Below are positions 33,565 through 41,675 of a DNA stretch of 52,787 bases, piece by piece; the first letter of the stretch is position 1; every line of letters starts with the position of its first letter. Under the pieces are notes generated by a model. The model was not told the origin of the DNA. It made no database searches and worked only from the letters and a program-made list of their open reading frames with translations. The stretch is from DAIRVC01 sp036803025. GTDB lineage: Bacteria > Chloroflexota > Anaerolineae > Anaerolineales > E44-bin32. The stretch lies in contig DAIRVC010000003.1 in NCBI GenBank assembly GCA_036803025.1, forward strand, positions 1-52,787, in the 5' to 3' direction. Position numbers and translations under genes: made by a program.

Positions 33565-35018
33565 GCGGGCGCATCCTGTCGATCGCCGAGCCGCGCCTCT
33601 CGCTCTCGATCCTGAGCGCGCAGGATGTGGCCCGCCTGCACACGGCCACCCTGGATGTGATCGAGAAGGTCGGGGTGCGCTTCCCCTCGCCGCAGGCGCT
33701 GGACGTCCTCGAGGCCCACGGCGCCCAGGTCGACCGGGCGACGATGGTGGCGCGCGTGCCCGGGCAGGCGATCGAGTCGGCGCTGCGTCAGGCGCCGCCG
33801 GTCTACACGCTGGCGGCGCGCGATCCGGCCCAGGATCTGCCTTTGGACGGGCGGCATGTCTACTTGGGAACGGACGGCTGCGGGGTTGAGGTGATCGACC
33901 TGGCCACGGGTCAGCGGCGCACGTCGACCAAGGCCGACGCCGCCGACGCCGCCCGCATGGCCGACGCCCTCGAGGAGGTCGCCTTCTGGTGGTCGATGGT
34001 CTCGGCCCAGGATTGCCCGACCGAGACGCGCGGCTTGCACGAACTGGAAGCGGCTTGGCACAACACCACCAAGCATCTACAGACGGAGAGCATTGTCAGC
34101 CGGGCCGAGATGCACGCGGCCATCGAAATGGCCTCCACCGTCGCCGGGGGGCGCCAGGCGCTGCGGCGCCGTCCGGTCCTGTCGATCATGCAGTGCACCA
34201 CCAGCCCCTTGGGTCACGACCGCGGCAGCCTGGAGGCCGGGCTGGCCGCCGCCGAGGCCGGGCTGCCGGTCGGCTTCATGACCATGGCTTCCTGTGCCTC
34301 GACCGGCCCGGCGACCCTGGCCGGGAACCTGGTGGTCGGCAATGCCGAGGTGATCAGCGCGCTGGCGATGATCGAGATGGCCTACCCCGGCACGCCGGTC
34401 TACTACGCCGCCGCACAGACGGCCATGGACCTGCGCAGCGGCGCCTACACCGGTGGCGCGCCGGAGGACTACCTTTTCGGCGCGGCCACCAACCTGCTGG
34501 CCGACTACTACAACGTGCCGCTCTCGATGGGTGCCTTCGCCACCGGCGCCAAGGAGCCGGATTGGCAAGCCGCCGTCGACGGGAGCTTCTCGTCCTTCAT
34601 GGCCTCGCTGACCCTCTCCGACATGCTCCTCGGCTGCGGGCTGCTGCATGGCAGCCGCATTCTGTCCTATGAGCAGATGGTGATGGACTGTGAGATCTAC
34701 AGCATCGTGCGCCACACGCTGCAGGGAATCCAGGTCACCGACGAAACGCTGGCGCTGGAGACCATTGCGGCCGTCGGCCCGGGCGGCCACTTCCTGACAC
34801 AGAAGCACACCAAGCAGCACATGCGCGAGCTCTGGCAGCCGCGGCTGATGGATCGCCGGACCTACGAGCAGTGGGAGTCGAAGCGGGACGGCGCCCGCGA
34901 TTGGGCCCGCGCCCGTGCCCAGGACATCCTGAACACCCATCGAGCCGATCCGCTCGATCCACGGCTGGGGGCGGAACTGACACGGATCATTGCAGCGGCC
35001 GAAGCCGGCCAATCCTGA
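33561..35018 (+). CDS. MttB-family corrinoid methyltransferase, copy 1 (non-pyrrolysine)
   Basis: A 485-residue member of the trimethylamine methyltransferase (MttB/COG5598) family, the usual full length. Family landmarks are GVRFPSPQALDVLEAHGAQV near 34-53, VPGQAIESALRQAP, YLGTDG and GFMTMASCASTGPATLAGN. There is no in-frame TAG, so it is a non-pyrrolysine member; characterised relatives (MtgB, MtpB, MtcB, MtyB types) demethylate quaternary amines such as glycine betaine, proline betaine or carnitine. It is translationally coupled to the corrinoid protein and followed 12 bases later by a second family member. Confidence 0.92.
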   Translation: MSGRILSIAEPRLSLSILSAQDVARLHTATLDVIEKVGVRFPSPQALDVLEAHGAQVDRATMVARVPGQAIESALRQAPPVYTLAARDPAQDLPLDGRHVYLGTDGCGVEVIDLATGQRRTSTKADAADAARMADALEEVAFWWSMVSAQDCPTETRGLHELEAAWHNTTKHLQTESIVSRAEMHAAIEMASTVAGGRQALRRRPVLSIMQCTTSPLGHDRGSLEAGLAAAEAGLPVGFMTMASCASTGPATLAGNLVVGNAEVISALAMIEMAYPGTPVYYAAAQTAMDLRSGAYTGGAPEDYLFGAATNLLADYYNVPLSMGAFATGAKEPDWQAAVDGSFSSFMASLTLSDMLLGCGLLHGSRILSYEQMVMDCEIYSIVRHTLQGIQVTDETLALETIAAVGPGGHFLTQKHTKQHMRELWQPRLMDRRTYEQWESKRDGARDWARARAQDILNTHRADPLDPRLGAELTRIIAAAEAGQS

Positions 35019-35030
35019 CCGGCGGCGTTC

Positions 35031-36479
35031 ATGCGGCCACACATCGAACTCCTGGATCCTGAGCTCATCGACCGGGTCCTGGGCGAAGCACTGCAGTTGC
35101 TGCTCGCCCCGGGGGTGCGTGTTGAGTCGCAGGCGGCGCGCCAGGAACTTCGCGCCGCCGGCGCTGAGGTGAACGGGGAGGTGGTGCGTATTCCCGAGGC
35201 CGCCGTCCGGCGGGCGCTGGCCAGCGCGCCACGGTCGTTCCACCTCTACGACCGCGCCGGGGAGGCCGTCGTGGAATACGGCGGGCAGGCAGTGCACTTC
35301 GACCCCGGCTCGTGCGCCGTTCACGTCCTCGACCCCGTCACACTCGAGCATCGCAACTCGGAGTCGGCTGACCTGGTGCGGCTGGTGCGGGTGGCCGAGA
35401 GGTTGCCCGCCTTCGAAGCCCAATCGACTGCTGTGGTGTGTCACGATGTCCCCGCCTCGATCGGCGACGTCTACCGGCTCTTCCTGGTCCTGCTGCATTC
35501 CGACAAGCCGGTCGTCACCGGCGCCTTCCGGCCAGACGGCGTGCCGCGCATGGCCGAGCTTCTGGCCCTCGACAGCGGCGGCGAGCAAAGGCTGCGAGCC
35601 CGTCCTCGCGCGGTCTTCGACGTCTGCCCGTCGCCGCCGCTGTGTTGGACCGAGTTCGCCGGGCAGAATCTGATCGACCTGGCACGCGCGGGCATCCCGG
35701 CGCAGATCGTCTCCATGCCGCTGGCCGGGGCCACGGCACCGGTGACGCTGATCGGGGCCGTCGTGCAGCATGCGGCCGAGTGTCTGAGCGGGATCGTGAT
35801 TCACCAGACTGCCTCGCCGGGCGCGCCGATCGTCTGGGGCGGGGCGCCGGCGATCTTCGACATGCGTACCGCCTCCACGCCCATGGGTGCCATCGAGACG
35901 GCCATGATCGACATTGCCTACGCGCAGGTCGGCAGACACCTGGGCCTGCCCACCCATGCCTACCTTGGCGCCAGCGACGCGAAAAGCGTGGACTCTCAAT
36001 CCGGCCTGGAGAGCGGCGTCAGCGCGCTGTTGGGAACGCTGGCCGGGATCAACATGATCTCGGGCGCCGGGATGTTGGATTTCCTGGCCTGCCAGAGCGC
36101 GGAGAAGCTGGTGCTCGACGCTGAAGCGATCGAAATGGCGCAGCGGCTGACGGCCGGCATCGCCATCCGGCAAGACAGCCTGGCCATGGGGACGTTCGCC
36201 CAGGTCGGGCATGCCGCTGACTTCCTTAAACTGCGCGAAACGCGAGAACTCTTCCGCCTCGAGCAGCGCCTGCCCTCTCCCGTGACCGACCGGGGTTCGC
36301 TGCGAGCGTGGGCGGAAGGCGGCAGCCTGGATGCCTTCGCCCGGGCCCGAGCGCGTGTGGAAGCGCTGCTCCAGGAGACCAGCCGGCCGTCCCTCGCAGT
36401 GGAGGTTGAGACCGAGCTGCGAGGCTGGATGCGCCAATCCGCGGCGCAGGCCGGGCTGGGGGTCCTCCCCGGGGCCTGA
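35031..36479 (+). CDS. MttB-family corrinoid methyltransferase, copy 2 (non-pyrrolysine)
   Basis: A 482-residue MttB/COG5598 protein, clearly divergent from the copy just upstream. It has the family opening VLGEALQLLLAPGVRVES, the HFDPGSCAVHVLD strand, MPLAGATAPVTLIGAVVQHAAE in the barrel and a final SLAVEVETELRGWM helix. No in-frame TAG is present. It starts 12 bases after copy 1 with a weak ribosome binding site. Two different methyltransferases sharing one corrinoid protein suggests two methylated substrates, or that the second enzyme passes the methyl group on to tetrahydrofolate as MtgA-like proteins do. Confidence 0.9.
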   Translation: MRPHIELLDPELIDRVLGEALQLLLAPGVRVESQAARQELRAAGAEVNGEVVRIPEAAVRRALASAPRSFHLYDRAGEAVVEYGGQAVHFDPGSCAVHVLDPVTLEHRNSESADLVRLVRVAERLPAFEAQSTAVVCHDVPASIGDVYRLFLVLLHSDKPVVTGAFRPDGVPRMAELLALDSGGEQRLRARPRAVFDVCPSPPLCWTEFAGQNLIDLARAGIPAQIVSMPLAGATAPVTLIGAVVQHAAECLSGIVIHQTASPGAPIVWGGAPAIFDMRTASTPMGAIETAMIDIAYAQVGRHLGLPTHAYLGASDAKSVDSQSGLESGVSALLGTLAGINMISGAGMLDFLACQSAEKLVLDAEAIEMAQRLTAGIAIRQDSLAMGTFAQVGHAADFLKLRETRELFRLEQRLPSPVTDRGSLRAWAEGGSLDAFARARARVEALLQETSRPSLAVEVETELRGWMRQSAAQAGLGVLPGA

Positions 36480-36596
36480 GCGGCTGCTCTTCAGCCTCCG
36501 GCACAGGCGGCCGCTGGGCGGCCCTTACATTCCGGCGGCCCGGCGCCCCCTCCCGTGAAGTCTGTGGGTCGCGATCCGATCTGGGCTGATCCCCCC

Positions 36597-36625
36597 TTGA
36601 CAGCCCGGTCCGCTTCCGGTATTCT
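36597..36625 (+). promoter_or_regulatory. Promoter of the PadR operon
   Basis: A perfect -35 TTGACA (36597-36602), 17-bp spacing, and -10 TATTCT (36620-36625). Transcription would start near 36632, about 24 bases before the PadR ATG. The -10 lies inside the inverted repeat at 36617-36640. Confidence 0.75.
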
Positions 36626-36640
36626 AGCTATAGAATACCG
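36617..36640. promoter_or_regulatory. PadR operator: inverted repeat covering the -10
   Basis: CGGTATTCTA (36617-36626) and TAGAATACCG (36631-36640) are perfect 10-base arms around GCTA. It covers the -10 and the predicted start site and is AT-rich in GC-rich surroundings. This size and position suit a dimeric PadR repressor controlling its own operon. Confidence 0.75.
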
Positions 36641-36655
36641 AGCCTGCCTGACCCG

Positions 36656-37225
36656 ATGCTCACCAACGCTGAACTGGCCATCCTCACCCTGGTCTGCGAA
36701 CGCCCTCGTCATGGCTACGAGATCGAGCGGGTCATCGAGGAGCGCGGCGTTCGTGAATGGACCGAGGTGGGCTTCTCATCGATCTACTACTTGCTCAAGA
36801 AGCTGGAACGCAAGGGACTGGTGAGCGCACATCCCGCCCCGGGCGGGCGCGGCCCGGCGCGGATGGTCTATCGGTCCACGGCAGCCGGGCGGACAGCACT
36901 TCGTGAGGAAGCCCTGCAGGCACTGGCCAGCACGACGCGGCCGTCATCCCCTCTGCAGCTTGGTCTGGCCAACCTGCCCGGGCTTCCGCCGGCAGAAGCG
37001 CTGAAGGCGCTCGAGCGCCATCGCAAAGCCTTGAACGACCGTCTCCAGCGAATGCGCCAGCGCCGCGACGCCCAGCGCCCGGTGCCCTACTACGTTGAAG
37101 CCATGTTCGCGCACGGGGAAACGGTGGGAGAGGCAGAGCTGCGCTGGCTGGAGGCTTTCATTCGACAGGTGAAGCGGCGGGCGTCCGCGTCCCCGGCGAA
37201 CCCCGCCAAGGAGGAGCATCGATGA
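36656..37225 (+). CDS. PadR family transcriptional regulator
   Basis: A 189-residue regulator. Residues 1-80 are the PadR winged helix (LTNAELAILTLVCERPRHGYEI, described by position 2-23, then YYLLKKLERKGLVSA), with the wing containing GRGPARMVYRSTAAG. Residues 100-180 form the vir_C-type helical dimerisation region, rich in Arg and Leu. PadR proteins are ligand-released repressors, often of small detoxification or export operons. The promoter and perfect inverted repeat at 36597-36640 directly precede it, and the downstream GyrI-like gene overlaps it by four bases, so it probably represses this small operon. Confidence 0.92.
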   Translation: MLTNAELAILTLVCERPRHGYEIERVIEERGVREWTEVGFSSIYYLLKKLERKGLVSAHPAPGGRGPARMVYRSTAAGRTALREEALQALASTTRPSSPLQLGLANLPGLPPAEALKALERHRKALNDRLQRMRQRRDAQRPVPYYVEAMFAHGETVGEAELRWLEAFIRQVKRRASASPANPAKEEHR

Positions 37226-37860
37226 AGACGCTTGACCTGCGTCGCCAGCTCAAGCACTTGTACGCACCGTCCAGCAAACGGGTGGAGGTCGTACGGGTCC
37301 CGGCCTTCAAGTTCGCCATGGTTGACGGCGTGATCCAGCCGGGCGAGGGTCCGTCTACGTCCAAGGCCTTCCAAGAGGCCTTGACGGCGCTGTACGGGAT
37401 CACCTTCACCCTGAAGTTCATGTCCAAGCTGCGTGCCACCAATCCCATCGACTACCCGGTCATGGCGCTGGAGGCTTTGTGGGGGACGGGCAAGCGCGCC
37501 TTCGATTTCGACCTCGCCCGTCCCTGGCATTGGACGGCCATGATCCTGCAGCCCGACCACATCACGCCGGCGATGTTCAAGAAGGGCATCGAGCAGCTGC
37601 GCCGGAAGAGGAACAATCCGGCGATCGGGAAGCTGCGCTTGGAGAAGTTCAAGGAGGGTCTCAGCCTGCAGATCATGCACGTCGGTCCGTACGTCGACGA
37701 GCAGCGCACCGTCGAGCTCATGAGGAATTTCGCCGGCGAGAATGGCTACATCTTCCAGGGGAGACACCACGAGATCTACCTGGGAGACCCACGCCGCGCC
37801 AGACCCGAGAAGCTCCGCACGGTCCTGCGCCATGCGGTCGCCAAAACGGCCCGCCGCTAG
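37222..37860 (+). CDS. GyrI-like small-molecule-binding domain protein
   Basis: A 212-residue protein of the GyrI-like / SOUL-type ligand-binding fold. It resembles stand-alone GyrI-like proteins (COG4832) with the segments VPAFKFAMVDGVIQPGEGPS near 27-46, YPVMALEALWG, and LQIMHVGPYVDEQ with the conserved GPY near 151. Such domains bind hydrophobic or cationic drugs and some members hydrolyse them. It is translationally coupled to PadR (ATGA), so the pair could be a ligand-sensing and sequestration unit. Confidence 0.8.
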   Translation: MKTLDLRRQLKHLYAPSSKRVEVVRVPAFKFAMVDGVIQPGEGPSTSKAFQEALTALYGITFTLKFMSKLRATNPIDYPVMALEALWGTGKRAFDFDLARPWHWTAMILQPDHITPAMFKKGIEQLRRKRNNPAIGKLRLEKFKEGLSLQIMHVGPYVDEQRTVELMRNFAGENGYIFQGRHHEIYLGDPRRARPEKLRTVLRHAVAKTARR

Positions 37861-37891
37861 TCGACGGCCCTCGAACGAAGTGAGGTCCGGT

Positions 37892-38938
37892 GTGACCGTC
37901 TTCCCCTTCCCTGGATTCAAGTCGCTGTCAACTCACCACTGCGTCACCGGGTCGATGCTGCACATCTACCACTTCCGCGGTCACAGGCTGAGCGAGGACA
38001 TGCTCCTGGGCATCGGATCCGGGCTGGGATTCGTCTACTGGCATCCACGCGGGGCTGCCCCTATGCTCGGGGGTCGGGCGAACGTTGGCCGGCCCGGTGA
38101 GGAAGGACTGGAGATAACAACCGGCCGGCGGACCGGCGTCCGCATTGAACGTCACAGCACCGGTAGTGAGAGGAAGGCGCAAGCCGCGCTGGTGGCCCAA
38201 TTGGAGGCGGGCGAGCCCGTCATGCTGCAGGTCGACATGGGGTTCCTCCCGTACTTCGACAACTTGCCCGAGGGATTCCACTTCGGTTACCACGTCATCG
38301 TCGCCGCCGGATACGACGCTTCCACTGGACAGGTCTTGATCGCCGATCGGGACCCAGCCATGCATGCGGTCTCGCTCGAGGATCTTGCCCGGGCTCGCGG
38401 CTCAACCTATCGGCCGTTCCCGCCGCGCAACACCTGGTACACATTCGATTTCGCAGAAATGCGCTCCCCTCATCCGGAGGAGGTCCATCGGGCGCTGAGT
38501 GAGGTCTGCCAGGGGATGCTCGGGGCGCCGATCGCCAATCTGGGGGTGAGAGGCATCCACAAGGCCGCCAACGAAGTGCGCAAGTGGCCGGCCCGGATGG
38601 ACGGACCAGGCCTGCGCCAGGCCTGCCTGTCTGCCTTCTTGTTTGTCGACGCTGCCGGCGGGACGGGAGGCGGCCTATTTCGACTCATGTACGCTCGATT
38701 CCTGAACGAGGCCGCCGGCCTCCTCAGCGCGCCTGCACTGGACGAAGCGGGGAGCGCCCTGCTGAGCGCCGGTGCCGACTGGCAAGAGGTCGCCTCCGAA
38801 TTCCAGCGGGCCAGCCAGGCAGCCGATCCGGGGGAGGCGCTCTCCGAGATACCCCCACGACTGGCTGCCCTGGCGGACAAGGAGGCCGCGATCTGGGCGT
38901 CCATCCAGGAGATCCTGGACACGATGCCGGCCTTCTGA
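37892..38938 (+). CDS. BtrH N-terminal domain / DUF4872 protein
   Basis: A 348-residue protein. Residues 5-135 resemble the butirosin BtrH acyltransferase domain, a C39-peptidase-like fold (HHCVTGSMLHIYHFRGH with the expected Cys early, then GFHFGYHVIVAAGYD and LIADRD). Residues 150-340 match the DUF4872 helical partner domain. BtrH transfers an acyl group from a carrier protein to an aminoglycoside; relatives here may modify or process small molecules. The GTG at 37892 was chosen on domain start; GTG 37880 is also possible. It follows the PadR/GyrI-like pair by 31 bases and may share their operon. Confidence 0.7.
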   Translation: MTVFPFPGFKSLSTHHCVTGSMLHIYHFRGHRLSEDMLLGIGSGLGFVYWHPRGAAPMLGGRANVGRPGEEGLEITTGRRTGVRIERHSTGSERKAQAALVAQLEAGEPVMLQVDMGFLPYFDNLPEGFHFGYHVIVAAGYDASTGQVLIADRDPAMHAVSLEDLARARGSTYRPFPPRNTWYTFDFAEMRSPHPEEVHRALSEVCQGMLGAPIANLGVRGIHKAANEVRKWPARMDGPGLRQACLSAFLFVDAAGGTGGGLFRLMYARFLNEAAGLLSAPALDEAGSALLSAGADWQEVASEFQRASQAADPGEALSEIPPRLAALADKEAAIWASIQEILDTMPAF

Positions 38939-38995
38939 GTGGTACTCGAGAGCCCGGCGCCGGGCCGCAGGCGAACCGACCCCGCGGACTGCGCG

Positions 38996-39001
38996 TATAA
39001 T
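38996..39001 (+). promoter_or_regulatory. -10 element before ECF sigma factor 1
   Basis: A perfect TATAAT ten bases before the ATG at 39012; transcription would start within about five bases of it, giving a nearly leaderless mRNA. No good -35 was found at 16-18 bp. Confidence 0.45.
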
Positions 39002-39011
39002 CTGAACCACC

Positions 39012-39641
39012 ATGTCCGATTCGCCGATGGAGGAGGCCGCCCAGCTCGTGGGCCGGGTCGCACAAGGCGACCGCTCGGCGTTCCTGACGCTGTATGACCG
39101 CTATTCGGCGCGTGTCTTCGCGTTGTCGCTGCGCATCCTGGGCGACAGCGGCCCGGCCGAGGAGGTCACCCAGGAGACCTTCCTCAAACTGTGGACGCGG
39201 GCCCGGACCTTTGCCCCCGGGAGAGGAAATCTGTCGGGCTGGCTGCTCACCATCGCCCGCCGGACGGCGCTCGACCGGGTCCGTCTGGAGGGTCGCCGCC
39301 CGATCGAGACGGACATCCCCGGCGGGGAGGACCAGGAACCGGATCTTCTCGATCCCGGCAGCGAGACCGAGGAGGCCCGCTGGCAGACGCTCCGCTTCGC
39401 GCTCGAAGACCTGCCGCGGGACCAGCGCCGGGTTATCGAGCTGGCCTACTATCATGGGCTCTCCCACAGTGAGATCGCAGCAGAGTTGAACCAACCGTTG
39501 GGGACGATCAAGACGCGCTTGCGCCTGGGCATGGAGCGCCTGCGTCGGGCCTGGCTCGACCCGGAGGCTCAGCCGTCCTCTGCATCCAAACAGGCGGCCG
39601 CCGGCGTACATCATGATGGAGAGGTGCAGGGTGACGAGTGA
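39012..39641 (+). CDS. ECF-type RNA polymerase sigma factor 1
   Basis: A 209-residue sigma-70 family protein of the ECF group. Sigma region 2 spans about 22-90 (FLTLYDRYSARVFALSLRIL, described by position, then AEEVTQETFLKLWTRA) and region 4 about 125-180 (LPRDQRRVIELAYYHGLSHSEIAAEL, then GTIKTRLRLGMERL). It lacks region 1.1 and 3. The gene overlaps the anti-sigma gene by 11 bases, the usual arrangement. The group resembles SigK-type sigma factors, whose partner is an RskA-like anti-sigma protein, as found here. Confidence 0.94.
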   Translation: MSDSPMEEAAQLVGRVAQGDRSAFLTLYDRYSARVFALSLRILGDSGPAEEVTQETFLKLWTRARTFAPGRGNLSGWLLTIARRTALDRVRLEGRRPIETDIPGGEDQEPDLLDPGSETEEARWQTLRFALEDLPRDQRRVIELAYYHGLSHSEIAAELNQPLGTIKTRLRLGMERLRRAWLDPEAQPSSASKQAAAGVHHDGEVQGDE

Positions 39642-40359
39642 GGGGTGTGGGCCGATCCGCGAACTCCTGGCCGCCTACGCTTTGCACGCGCTGGACGTGG
39701 ACGAGCTCGGCCGCGTGGAAGCGCACCTGCACGGATGCGCGGCCTGCCGCCGGGCGCTGGCGGATCATGAACAGGTGGCTCACGGCCTGCTGCACCTCCC
39801 GAAGCCGGTGCGGCCGCCGGCGCGGGTGCGCGCCCGGCTGATCGCCCGCCTGGCGCAACCCGGCGCCGCCCGCCCGGCCAGGCCGTGGACGCGCTGGGCA
39901 GCCGCAGCCGCGCTCGTGGCCGTCCTCGGCCTGAATGCCGTCCTGGTCTGGCAGCTGAACCGGCTGCAATCACAGCAGGCGCAACTGGCGGAACACCAGG
40001 AGACGGACCGCACTGCGCTGGCGTTGGCCAGCTACCCGGGCACGCAGGTGGCCCTGCTCCAGGGCGAGGGCATCGGCGGGACGATTCTGTATGAGCCGGA
40101 GCGCTCGATCGCGGTCCTGCACATCTGGGGCCTGCCGGAAGCACAAGCAGGGCAGGTGTATCAGGCGTGGCTGATCGATGCGCGTGGCGATCGTCAGAGC
40201 GCGGGTACGTTCTCCTCGGCTGGAGATCTGCCCTTCACCTCGGTCGTCCTGCATTCTCCTGCGGCTGTGGGAACCTTCGATGAAATCGGCGTCACGCTCG
40301 AGCCTGCGGGCGGCAGCCTGGCCCCGACCGGTCCGCGAATCCTCGGCGCCGAGATCTAA
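39631..40359 (+). CDS. RskA-like anti-sigma factor (zinc anti-sigma, one membrane span)
   Basis: A 242-residue protein. Residues 6-45 hold the zinc anti-sigma motif HxxxCxxC (His32, Cys36, Cys39) that grips the sigma factor; a single membrane helix lies at about 89-108 (AAALVAVLGLNAVLVW). The extracytoplasmic part matches the RskA C-terminal domain (LPEAQAGQVYQAWLID, ..FTSVVLHSP). It holds sigma factor 1 at the membrane until released by a signal. The GTG at 39631 has GGAGAGG six bases upstream; an ATG at 39613 is possible. It is followed by a hairpin at 40381-40406. Confidence 0.9.
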   Translation: MTSEGCGPIRELLAAYALHALDVDELGRVEAHLHGCAACRRALADHEQVAHGLLHLPKPVRPPARVRARLIARLAQPGAARPARPWTRWAAAAALVAVLGLNAVLVWQLNRLQSQQAQLAEHQETDRTALALASYPGTQVALLQGEGIGGTILYEPERSIAVLHIWGLPEAQAGQVYQAWLIDARGDRQSAGTFSSAGDLPFTSVVLHSPAAVGTFDEIGVTLEPAGGSLAPTGPRILGAEI

Positions 40360-40380
40360 GCCAGCCAGTCGCCTTGTGGT

Positions 40381-40406
40381 GTGCGGCGCCGGGAACGGCG
40401 CCGCAC
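40381..40406 (+). terminator. Hairpin after the sigma/anti-sigma operon
   Basis: GTGCGGCGCC (40381-40390) and GGCGCCGCAC (40397-40406) are perfect 10-base arms around GGGAAC, followed by GATTCTCCGCCCTTTC. Probable terminator without a strong T tract. Confidence 0.55.
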
Positions 40407-40509
40407 GATTCTCCGCCCTTTCACACTCCCGGCGTACATCCAATCCGGCTCCATTCTTCGTATGAGGGGGTGAAGGCGATTGATGAAACGCCAAACTGGA
40501 GGATAGGTG

Positions 40510-41550
40510 ATGAGGACGAGACTGGTATTGCTGGGGAGTATCGCGGCCCTGCTTTTGGGGGCCTGCGGCGCCGGGGCAGGGAGCGGCGGGTATGGGTACA
40601 GGGACGAGCAAGCGCCGACCGCGGCCTCGTCGGCAGAAGCCTTTGTGGGCGTCAGTGATCAGGACGCCAGCGGCGGACAGGTGCGCGTCGACGAAGTCGA
40701 GACCAGCGGGCCTGCGTGGGTGGTGATCCACACCGACTCGAATGGCGGCCCTGGCCCGGTGATCGGCTACGCCGCCGTGCCTGGCGGGGCTTCGACCGAT
40801 GTCGTTGTGGACATCGATTCGGGCGACGCCACCCCGGTGCTGTTTGCCATGTTGCACACGGATGCCGGCGTGGTGGGCACGTATGAGTTCCCCGGGGCCG
40901 ACGTTCCGCTGGCCGGCGAACGGACGAATGTACCCTTCAACGTGAACCTGGCGGCGCAGGAACCGCAGGTGCTCGCGGTGGACCAGAGCGTCGTCGACGG
41001 GACGGTGACCATCGACAAAGTCGTGGCGACTGGACCGGGTTGGATCGTCATCCATACGGAGGTCAATGGAGGGTCCGGCCCGGTGGTGGGCTACGCGCCG
41101 GTCAGCGCGGGCGTGAACACGCAGGTGAGCGTTGAACTCGACGTCAGCGCAGCCACGCCCTGGCTGTATGCCATGCTGCACGAGGACGCCGGGGCGGTCG
41201 GCACGTACGAGTTTCCCGGATCGGACGTCCCCGTCGCGGGCGAGGAGACCAACCCGCGTTTCGGCCTGCAAGTGAGCGAGGGCCCAACGGCCGAGGTGCA
41301 GATGACCGGCTTCGCCTTCAGCCCGCGCAATCTCGTGGTCCAGGCCGGGACGACCGTTCGCTGGACCAACCTCGATTCGGCCCGGCACTCGAGCACGAGC
41401 GATGACGGGCTGTGGGACAGCGGCCTGTTCGAGCAGGAAGGGTCGTTCTCTTTCGCTTTCGAGACGCCTGGCGTGTACCTGTACCACTGCTCGGCCCACG
41501 GCGGCGTGGGAGGTGCGGCGATGTCCGGTCAGGTGACGGTCATCCCCTGA
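40510..41550 (+). CDS. Cupredoxin-domain lipoprotein with a duplicated beta domain
   Basis: A 346-residue lipoprotein: signal peptide 1-18 with lipobox LLGAC, Cys19. Residues 55-140 and 162-248 are two similar copies of one domain (GPAWVVIHTDSNGG...FAMLHTDAGVVGTYEFPG versus GPGWIVIHTEVNGG...YAMLHEDAGAVGTYEFPG; DUF7282-like). Residues 262-346 form a plastocyanin-like domain with a complete type 1 copper site: His293, Cys327, His330 and Met338. It may shuttle electrons at the membrane surface. ATG 40510 has GGAGG seven bases upstream. It lies directly after the sigma/anti-sigma pair, which may control it. Confidence 0.85.
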   Translation: MRTRLVLLGSIAALLLGACGAGAGSGGYGYRDEQAPTAASSAEAFVGVSDQDASGGQVRVDEVETSGPAWVVIHTDSNGGPGPVIGYAAVPGGASTDVVVDIDSGDATPVLFAMLHTDAGVVGTYEFPGADVPLAGERTNVPFNVNLAAQEPQVLAVDQSVVDGTVTIDKVVATGPGWIVIHTEVNGGSGPVVGYAPVSAGVNTQVSVELDVSAATPWLYAMLHEDAGAVGTYEFPGSDVPVAGEETNPRFGLQVSEGPTAEVQMTGFAFSPRNLVVQAGTTVRWTNLDSARHSSTSDDGLWDSGLFEQEGSFSFAFETPGVYLYHCSAHGGVGGAAMSGQVTVIP

Positions 41551-41573
41551 CAGTCGGTCGGTTGCATGATCCT

Positions 41574-41604
41574 CAAGGCGCCTGGACGCAGTCCAGGCGC
41601 CTTG
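41574..41604 (+). terminator. Terminator-like hairpin after the cupredoxin gene
   Basis: CAAGGCGCCTGGAC (41574-41587) and GTCCAGGCGCCTTG (41591-41604) are perfect 14-base arms around GCA. No long T tract follows. Confidence 0.6.
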
Positions 41605-41675
41605 CGTTCGCTTGCCCTCCGGACGGGGCAGCCTTACCATGGGCGCGCGGGTGCGGGCTGACGGCTGGAGGGACC

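Noticed and set aside
34077..36437. 786-codon open frame on the minus strand opposite the MttB genes
   Set aside because: It is an antisense shadow of GC-rich coding sequence. Its translation is rich in His, Gln, Arg and Asp with no family pattern, whereas the + strand frames are clear MttB proteins.
33561..36479. Pyrrolysine-containing trimethylamine methyltransferases
   Set aside because: Both MttB-like genes are open to full length without an in-frame TAG.
36617..36640. Terminator for the MttB genes
   Set aside because: The repeat is AT-rich, lacks a T tract and overlaps a consensus promoter, so an operator explains it better.
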